Shown: positions 57,924 to 64,000 of the stretch, one piece after another
How positions within the stretch are numbered: the stretch's first letter is position 1
Layout: each line of letters begins with the position of its first letter
Assembly (NCBI RefSeq): GCF_000282575.1
Contig: NZ_AKJA01000132.1
Span: forward strand, 1-64,000
Length of the DNA: 64,000 nucleotides
Direction: 5' to 3'
Source of the DNA: Herbaspirillum sp. YR522
Lineage (GTDB): Bacteria; Pseudomonadota; Gammaproteobacteria; Burkholderiales; Burkholderiaceae_D
Made by a program: the position numbers and the translations under genes
The notes under the pieces: model-generated
Seen by the model: only the letters and a program-made list of their open reading frames with translations
Told to the model about the DNA's origin: nothing
Databases searched by the model: none

Positions 57924-60900
57924 TTAGTCTTGCCGCTGCCAGCTCGGTATCGCGCCTGCATCGTCGACGGCCAGGTGGTAGTCGCCCAGGGCCAGCGGCG
58001 CGGGGGTGCCGGTCGAATGCACGAACAGGGACGGCGTTGCGGTGATCTCGTTGATGCCGGGAAAACCGTGATCCCTGACCCCGTGGCCAGCGCCCACGTG
58101 CGCCACCCATGGATGTGTTCTGTAATGGGCCTGGTCATGGCGGATGATCTGGTAGGCAACATAATTCATCGACGACGTGCGCGGGTGCGGTGAGACGAAC
58201 TTGCGTGCCAGGTAGTCCGGTGCCGCGGCCGGGATATTGTCGATGGCACGAATTTCGATGCCATGCCGGCGCGCACGATCGAACAGTGCCAGCAGGCTGG
58301 CGCTGGGATGCCCATCGGCAAATTCGGCCACGGTGCGTGGCGTGGCATTGGCGTCGAGCCGGCGCAGTCGATCCAGCACATGGCCGGGGAAGTCGCCGCC
58401 ACGATTGAACATGCGCAGCAGGTCACCATCGGCGTCGCGCTTGAAGACTTCGGTGTAGAGCGTTTTCACGCCGCTCGCTGCAAGCCGTTCGAGGTTGTCG
58501 TCGAGAAACCGGCGCGCCGCCGTGGTGGCATGGTTTTCGCCGACGACCAGTCCCCGCCCCAGGGCGCCATGACCGGTCTCGGGCGCACGGCGATAGGCCA
58601 GCTCGAACACGTCGTCGACACTGTGCAGTGCACCCAGGTAGGTGCGCGGCGGTGGCACGAAGCGGGCGAAGAATCCGGTCGCCGCCCGATCCAGCCTGAC
58701 GGCCTGCGTCGCGACCGTATACCACCGGGGCGAATGGGGTGGCGCTGCGCTATGGGCGATGGCCTGGGCGTCGTAGGCGGTGGCATTGAAGACGCGCATG
58801 TCCAGCAGCACCGACAGCATCTTGTGTTCCGTGCGTTGCCAGGACGGCGGGCGCGAAGGACCGAGCGGGTAGCCGATCTTGCCATTGATGCGTTGCGCCG
58901 GCCTGAACCAGCGCGCCATGCGCGCGATCGGTTCGTTGCGCGATGTGCTGCGCACCAGGGCCTGGGCACTGCGGCTGCCGGCGGTCGCGATCACCGGATT
59001 GGCCGTGCGACGGATCTTGATTGGTGTCGGCAACAGCGTCAGGACCAGGTCTGCTCCCAGGCGCAGGCGGGCCGCCCGTAGCTCGCCTGCGGTCTTTCCC
59101 AGCGCCAGTTGGGCCAGGCCCTCGACGAAATCGACCGGCACGATGCGGGCATATTCCATCCAGCTTTCGCGGGCGCGGTCGGTTGCCGAGCGGATGAAAT
59201 AGGCGGCATCGGCCATGGCACCCTGGCGGGCGATCTCCACCAGCGCCATGAACGGGTCACCGCCGATCTGGAGTTGCTGGTCCAGCAGGCCATGCAGCCG
59301 CTCCTGGCTGCGTCGCCGCACGATCGCATCGTGACGGCTCACGGGCCGCTGCCGTGCGCGTTGCGGATCGGCATTGAGCATCGCGGCGTCGTCGATGGTG
59401 CGCAGTATGTTGATGACGCCCGGGCTCAAGGTCAATCGCAGGCCGCCCGACGCGCGGCGCTCGTCGGCGTCCTCCCGTGCGAAGTGGGTGTGGGCGAAGT
59501 CGTCCAGGGCCGGCCCGTCGCGTCCCAGGTCGAGCAGGAATTTCCTGGCTGCCGCCAAGCCATCGAAGCAGCGGTACGGGAGCTCGTCACCGGCCAGGTA
59601 GAGCACGCGCCGATCGCTCGATGTACAGCGCAGGTGCAGGCAATCGCGGGCTGCATGGCCGGCCACCCGCAACGGATAGGCGAGCACCCCGGCGTCGGTG
59701 GCGACGGCCGGATCGAAGGCCGACATGACGAGCCGGTAATCGCGCTGGTCGAGTTGTCCTTCATGCAGCATCAACTGCGCCGCCAGCTGCGCGTGCTCGC
59801 GCGCCAGCCTGGCCAGCGTGGCGCCGTGCGCGGCGAAGTAGAGGGCGATCTGCCGCTGGTGGTGGGTGGCAAAGTCGAATTGCGTGCCGTCGATCAAGGC
59901 CGCCACCAGTACTTGCGGATCGACCACGTTATCGAATTGCTCGTCGTAGTATTGCGGCACGGCGTGCCCGTGCGACACCGTGAAGTAGCGCTGGCCGCCG
60001 TTGACCAGGCTGTGCCATGCATTGACGATGTCGATATTGCGATAGCTCAGCTGCGCCAACGGGATCGACGCCTTGCGCCGACGCAGCAGGCCGATATCGT
60101 TGAACATGTAGAAGGCCACATGCGATTGCGGCGGATGGTACTCGTTGAGCACCAGGTTATCGACGTCGGGTTCGCGCCCGGCAAACCGGTCGGGGAAGGT
60201 CTCGAGCAGGAAATCGCGCATGTATCGCGCACCGTCGGTGGCGATGTCCGGCGCGCGCTGGTGCCACAGCCCCTGCTCTTGTTCCTGGCGGCATGCCGCG
60301 CCCAGCAGGTGCTGCTGCACGTCCACCGGCAGCGCCAGCAGGCCCGTGGCCGGGGTGACGACGATATCGCTATCGCGATGCCAGGGCTGGTCCGCCTGGC
60401 CATGGGCGCGCAGTGCGGCCACCAGCGCATCCGGCCAGGCTCCGGACACGGGGTGCGCGGGCGGGTCGAGATCATCGTCGAAGAAACGATCGGCATCGTT
60501 CCAGGGCGACTCGAGAGGCGCCTGGGCGGTGTCCGGCGAGCGCCCGGCTGCGTCTTGCTGGCGCTGCGCCACACGGTGGAATATATCGCCGACGATACGC
60601 ACCCGGCCATCGGCCAATGCCACCTGGCCGATCGCTTCGCCTTGGCCCAGCCTTAACAACAGGCTGTCGACACCTGCCTTGAACGAATCGGGCCGCGTTT
60701 GCCCATCGAAATGCGATGCCCACTGTCGACGCGCGATGGCGCTGGCGCAATCCTGTGCCATGGCCTGTCGCAGCGCGCGCATGTCGATGTATTGCTGCCA
60801 CAGCGGCCACTGTCCGGGCCGGTACAGCAGGACCGTGCCGGTGCCATCCCGTATCGTGACCAGGTCGATCGACACCACGCCGCCCAGGTCGAGCAGGTGA

Positions 60901-62876
60901 CATTGGATGTCGTGCAGGCCGGGCATGCCGAAGCCAGCCGCGGCGGTGACCAGGCGCAAGCCGGCCGCTGACAGGTGGCCGGTGTTGCACAGGTCATGCG
61001 CCGCCAGGCAGGCCTGGGCCGACAGGGCCAGGGCGTGGGCGCCATCGCCGCCAGACTGGGTCGTGCCATGCTCCGCCCAGTAGCGTTCGAGGGCGGAGCG
61101 GTGCAGCTGCGTGGCGTGGTGGTCGGCCTGCGCCAGCATCCGGGTCAGGTCGGGCCGGCTCAAGGGCACGGCTTGCCATGCCAGCTGCTCGGATTGCGTG
61201 CGGACCTGGTACACGCCGGCATCCGGAGCGACGCCGTCAAGCTCGTGCGGCAGCAGCGTATCGAGAAAGCACAACCGCAGCGGCCAGGCGGCCTGGTGTT
61301 GGTCAGCCGGCTCGAACTCGACCAACGCCAGGGCATGCAGGCTGGCCTGCACGCCTGCGCTGCGCAGCAGGTGCTTGAATTGCTCACGCCGCAACTGGTC
61401 ATGATCGGGATAGCGCGACGCCAGTTGCCAGCGCCGCTGGCTGAAGTGTCGATAAAGCGTCGCATCGGCCGATGTCGATGGCGGCGATTGCACGGCCTGC
61501 TTGACGATGGCGCTCCAGGCCAGTTCGTTGCAGGGCATGGCGGCAGGCGTGTCGGGGTCCGGCTCGATCCAGTCGATGATCACCGCGCCGCGCTCGGCCA
61601 TGGCCTGGCGTAGCGCGGAGCACCGCAACACCGGGTGGCGCCGGATGGCCGGAGCGAGCTGCCGCGACGGCGACATCAACCAGGCGTGGCGTAGGCGATG
61701 GCAGGCCCGCATGACCTGGGCGTGATCCAATGCCGAAAACGGAACCTGCAGCTGGCGCAGCAGCGGGGGCACCGTCTTCAGGTAGCCTGCGGGATCCTGG
61801 CCGGCGTTGTCGATGATGCGATTGAAGGCCTCCAGCGCCAGCCGTGGCAGGCCATGTCGCAGGAACCAGTCGTTACAGAATTGATGGATGCGCTGGGTGG
61901 CAATGGCCTCCCCACAGAGCCTGGTCCATTCGTGCGCAGCGCTGTCGGGGCCAGGATAGACCAGGCTGCGCGGCACCTGGCGGCGCTCCAGCACATGTGA
62001 CCAGGCGTGGTCGGTGATGGTCCCGGCGACCTCGGGCGGGTACGCGTGCAGTGCATGGTGCCGTAGCCTGGCGATGGCCAGTTGCAGCTCCGGGCGACTC
62101 AATTGGCAGGCTGCGATCGGCAGCTGTACCTGGTCCGCAGCGGTGTCGTGGTGACCTGCCGCATCCAGCATGTACTGGTGGAAGTTGGAAGCGGCACGCG
62201 ATCCGATCTCGACCACCAGGGTGGTCGTCACGCCGGTGTGCCAGGTGAGCAGATAGCGTGCATGTCCGGCCCGGGTGGCGGCGATATCGATGGCGATGGC
62301 CGGGCGGCCGGCGCCACCCCAGGCGGTGGCAGGGCCGAACATGTCGACGATCTGCTGCGGCTGGGCCGGCCTGGCGAAGACGATATCGATCATGCCCGGG
62401 GCCGTGCGCTGGCGTAGCCGGTCAAGATCGACGCGGATCTCGGGGTCGACATGCACTGTCATCGATGGCGGTGCCGGCATGGTCGCAAGCGCGACGTCGA
62501 TGCGCGACTGGCGCAGCGCGCGGGCGCGTTGCGGCAGCGCGTGGAGTCGCCGCAGCAGCGCGACCAGGGGCGCACGGTGGCGCGAAACGAAATGGTAGTG
62601 CGCGCGCCCATGCGCTGTGCTCACCTCGACTTCGCAGTGGTTGCTTCCCCGTTCGCGATGAAGCGGCCGTGTCACATTGGCCAGGCTGAATCCTTCGGGC
62701 GAGATCAATTGCGCGGTCGGCACGGCAATGTCGATGTCGCTATCGTTCCATGCGCGCATCAGGTGCACCGTATAGCGTTCGAAAGGCGGACGTTCGGTGG
62801 TCGGGATCACCAGGCTCTGGTGCGCGCGCAGTTCGATCAGGTCACGATCGAGGGCAATCCTGGTACGGTCCGGCAT
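57924..62876 (-). CDS. Large putative toxin: dermonecrotic-toxin-like with ChaN/TIKI-like C-terminus
   Basis: 1650-residue protein with no signal peptide. The ATG at 62876 is six bases after a strong GGGGGG site (the frame opens at a GTG 15 bases upstream). Residues 1-880 are unrecognised. About 885-1150 resemble the dermonecrotic-toxin DUF6543 region of Pseudomonas toxins (RDFLLETFPDRF; SYRNIDIVNAWHSLVNGG; RRVLYLAGDELPYRCFDGL). After a helical stretch, the C-terminus (about 1430-1650) has the EreA/ChaN/TIKI-type pattern: GENH at 1446-1449 and HVGAGHG from 1593, with conserved acidic residues between. Related domains occur in Pasteurella multocida toxin. It probably acts on host or rival cells; secretion route unknown. 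Confidence 0.6.
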   Translation of the reverse strand: MPDRTRIALDRDLIELRAHQSLVIPTTERPPFERYTVHLMRAWNDSDIDIAVPTAQLISPEGFSLANVTRPLHRERGSNHCEVEVSTAHGRAHYHFVSRHRAPLVALLRRLHALPQRARALRQSRIDVALATMPAPPSMTVHVDPEIRVDLDRLRQRTAPGMIDIVFARPAQPQQIVDMFGPATAWGGAGRPAIAIDIAATRAGHARYLLTWHTGVTTTLVVEIGSRAASNFHQYMLDAAGHHDTAADQVQLPIAACQLSRPELQLAIARLRHHALHAYPPEVAGTITDHAWSHVLERRQVPRSLVYPGPDSAAHEWTRLCGEAIATQRIHQFCNDWFLRHGLPRLALEAFNRIIDNAGQDPAGYLKTVPPLLRQLQVPFSALDHAQVMRACHRLRHAWLMSPSRQLAPAIRRHPVLRCSALRQAMAERGAVIIDWIEPDPDTPAAMPCNELAWSAIVKQAVQSPPSTSADATLYRHFSQRRWQLASRYPDHDQLRREQFKHLLRSAGVQASLHALALVEFEPADQHQAAWPLRLCFLDTLLPHELDGVAPDAGVYQVRTQSEQLAWQAVPLSRPDLTRMLAQADHHATQLHRSALERYWAEHGTTQSGGDGAHALALSAQACLAAHDLCNTGHLSAAGLRLVTAAAGFGMPGLHDIQCHLLDLGGVVSIDLVTIRDGTGTVLLYRPGQWPLWQQYIDMRALRQAMAQDCASAIARRQWASHFDGQTRPDSFKAGVDSLLLRLGQGEAIGQVALADGRVRIVGDIFHRVAQRQQDAAGRSPDTAQAPLESPWNDADRFFDDDLDPPAHPVSGAWPDALVAALRAHGQADQPWHRDSDIVVTPATGLLALPVDVQQHLLGAACRQEQEQGLWHQRAPDIATDGARYMRDFLLETFPDRFAGREPDVDNLVLNEYHPPQSHVAFYMFNDIGLLRRRKASIPLAQLSYRNIDIVNAWHSLVNGGQRYFTVSHGHAVPQYYDEQFDNVVDPQVLVAALIDGTQFDFATHHQRQIALYFAAHGATLARLAREHAQLAAQLMLHEGQLDQRDYRLVMSAFDPAVATDAGVLAYPLRVAGHAARDCLHLRCTSSDRRVLYLAGDELPYRCFDGLAAARKFLLDLGRDGPALDDFAHTHFAREDADERRASGGLRLTLSPGVINILRTIDDAAMLNADPQRARQRPVSRHDAIVRRRSQERLHGLLDQQLQIGGDPFMALVEIARQGAMADAAYFIRSATDRARESWMEYARIVPVDFVEGLAQLALGKTAGELRAARLRLGADLVLTLLPTPIKIRRTANPVIATAGSRSAQALVRSTSRNEPIARMARWFRPAQRINGKIGYPLGPSRPPSWQRTEHKMLSVLLDMRVFNATAYDAQAIAHSAAPPHSPRWYTVATQAVRLDRAATGFFARFVPPPRTYLGALHSVDDVFELAYRRAPETGHGALGRGLVVGENHATTAARRFLDDNLERLAASGVKTLYTEVFKRDADGDLLRMFNRGGDFPGHVLDRLRRLDANATPRTVAEFADGHPSASLLALFDRARRHGIEIRAIDNIPAAAPDYLARKFVSPHPRTSSMNYVAYQIIRHDQAHYRTHPWVAHVGAGHGVRDHGFPGINEITATPSLFVHSTGTPAPLALGDYHLAVDDAGAIPSWQRQD

Positions 62877-63012
62877 GACAAGTCCCCCCACATGTTGGCA
62901 GGGGGGCGAGTGTCATGCAATCGACGGCAGCGAGCGGTTTCTCACCGTGCACGCAAGTCGAAAGTAAAAATAATGTCAGGCTTGCATCCACCGGGTTACC
63001 GTCTGGCCAAGC
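62877..63012. promoter_or_regulatory. Upstream region of the toxin gene
   Basis: 136 bases that should contain the toxin promoter (minus strand). GAAACC occurs but is not followed by a CCACNNA-like element at hrp-box spacing, so I do not call a HrpL promoter here. No convincing sigma-70 hexamers are seen. Confidence 0.3.
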
Positions 63013-64000
63013 TCAGAACTGTTCCCAATCGTCTTCGCCCGCCGGTAGCGCCGAGCGTGTTGCCGGGCGCCGGCCGGCCCCCGGCGTGGCGGCTTGGACC
63101 TGGTGCGACGGCGCCGGCCTGGAGGACGGCACCGGCCTGGCCGGCGCGGTCGCCGATGCCGGCGCGGGCCGCGCCGGGGACTTCGCCGTGGCGGCCGACG
63201 GGTTGCCATCGAGGCGGAAGATGCTGACGATTTCCTGCAGCGTTGCCGCCTGGTCCTGCAGCGATTGCGCTGCCGCCGCCGCTTCTTCGACCAGCGCCGC
63301 ATTCTGTTGCGTGACCTGGTCCATCTGCACCACGGCCTGGTTGATCTGCTCGATGCCCTCGGTCTGTTCACGGCTGGCCGAGCTGATCTCGGCCACGATG
63401 TCGGTTACCCGCTGGACGCTGTCGACCACCTGGTCCATGGTGTTACCGGCCTGCACGACCAGCTTGCTGCCGACGTCGACCTGGGCCACGGAGTCATCGA
63501 TGAGTTGCTTGATTTCCTTGGCGGCCGCCGCCGAGCGCTGCGCCAGCGTGCGCACCTCCGAGGCCACCACCGCAAAGCCTCGTCCCTGCTCGCCGGCACG
63601 CGCCGCCTCGACCGCTGCATTGAGCGCCAGGATATTGGTCTGGAAGGCGATACCGTCGATCACGGCGATGATGTCGACGATCTTGCGCGAGGATGCGTTG
63701 ATCGATCCCATCGTGTCGACCACCTGCTTGACCACCGCGCCGCCTTCGCTGGCCACGTTCGAGGCCGAGCTGGCCAACTGGTTGGCCTGGCGTGCATTGT
63801 CGGCGTTCTGGCGCACGGTGGAGGTCAGTTCCTCCATCGACGAGGCGGTCTCCTCGAGTGAACTGGCCTGTTGTTCGGTGCGCGAGGACAGGTCGAGGTT
63901 GCCGCTGGCGATCTGGCCCGAGGCGGTGGCGATGGTGTCGGTGCCGTGGCGCACCTGCGCCACGATACGTGCCAGCGCATCGCGCATCTGCTTCATCGCG
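63013..64000 (-). CDS. Methyl-accepting chemotaxis protein, C-terminal part (cut by window edge)
   Basis: Signalling half of a chemoreceptor continuing past the right end; about 328 residues are visible and the frame is open to the edge. It contains the methylation helices, the tip [20 protein letters not shown], a proline/alanine-rich flexible linker and the C-terminal pentapeptide DWEQF, which fits the xWxxF tether that recruits CheR and CheB. The linker plus tether is a common receptor feature that the receptor at 56 kb lacks, despite similar signalling domains. Sensor domain and start lie outside the window. Confidence 0.92.
   Translation of the reverse strand, partial: AMKQMRDALARIVAQVRHGTDTIATASGQIASGNLDLSSRTEQQASSLEETASSMEELTSTVRQNADNARQANQLASSASNVASEGGAVVKQVVDTMGSINASSRKIVDIIAVIDGIAFQTNILALNAAVEAARAGEQGRGFAVVASEVRTLAQRSAAAAKEIKQLIDDSVAQVDVGSKLVVQAGNTMDQVVDSVQRVTDIVAEISSASREQTEGIEQINQAVVQMDQVTQQNAALVEEAAAAAQSLQDQAATLQEIVSIFRLDGNPSAATAKSPARPAPASATAPARPVPSSRPAPSHQVQAATPGAGRRPATRSALPAGEDDWEQF

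Noticed and set aside
62877-63012. hrp box upstream of the large toxin
   Set aside because: GAAACC is present on the minus strand, but the sequence 15-16 bases further on (TTGCATG or TGCATGA) does not match CCACNNA.

Overview
The window looks like chromosome of a GC-rich betaproteobacterium, most likely Burkholderiales, family Oxalobacteraceae (Massilia, Duganella or Herbaspirillum-like). This rests on the divergent bamE/fur pair, the hrcA - NAD kinase - recN - hemH - grpE - dnaK - dnaJ order, an intracellular PHA depolymerase, the Anbu/alpha-E/ATP-grasp module and many chemoreceptors. It is an inference from gene content and order, not a database match.

Layout. 0.1-0.8 kb: secreted DUF1120-like protein. 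1.1-6.8 kb: LacI-type regulator with an upstream palindrome, then a tightly coupled ABC importer of the 2-aminoethylphosphonate class ending in a GpdQ-like phosphodiesterase. 6.9-10.4 kb: orphan barstar, ExbD/ExbB, dapB, bamE and divergent fur. 10.4-20.6 kb: heat-shock and housekeeping block (hrcA, a HAD phosphatase, nadK, recN, hemH, grpE, dnaK, dnaJ) with two heat-shock-type promoters and several strong terminators. 20.9-21.6 kb: beta-carbonic anhydrase. 21.9-24.4 kb: an unrecognised 825-residue protein preceded by a near-canonical hrp-box promoter, a candidate type III effector. 24.4-25.9 kb: panB and a deoxynucleoside kinase.

26.2-37.5 kb is one chemosensory operon: a membrane-anchored coiled-coil protein with a CheZ-like motif, CheY, a STAS protein, CheA, two MCPs, CheW, CheR, CheB and a REC-EAL c-di-GMP phosphodiesterase. 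No conventional cheZ or cheD is seen. 37.5-43.1 kb: folK, pcnB, a HAD-IB phosphatase, hda and a PerM/AI-2E family protein on the minus strand, then divergent purM.

43.2-56.1 kb holds two sets of the poorly understood amidoligase-type system: Anbu protease + alpha-E + circularly permuted ATP-grasp (minus strand), then, after a GST and a PHA depolymerase, a transglutaminase-DUF2126 protein, an ATP-grasp/alpha-E fusion and a second transglutaminase (plus strand). From 56.1 kb to the end, two related MCPs (the second cut by the window edge) flank a 1650-residue putative toxin with a dermonecrotic-toxin-like middle and a ChaN/EreA/TIKI-like C-terminus.

The least described elements are the hrp-box effector candidate, the large toxin, the doubled ATP-grasp/alpha-E/transglutaminase locus and the CheZ-like motif in the first chemosensory gene. 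No rRNA, tRNA, CRISPR array, insertion sequence or prophage gene was recognised.
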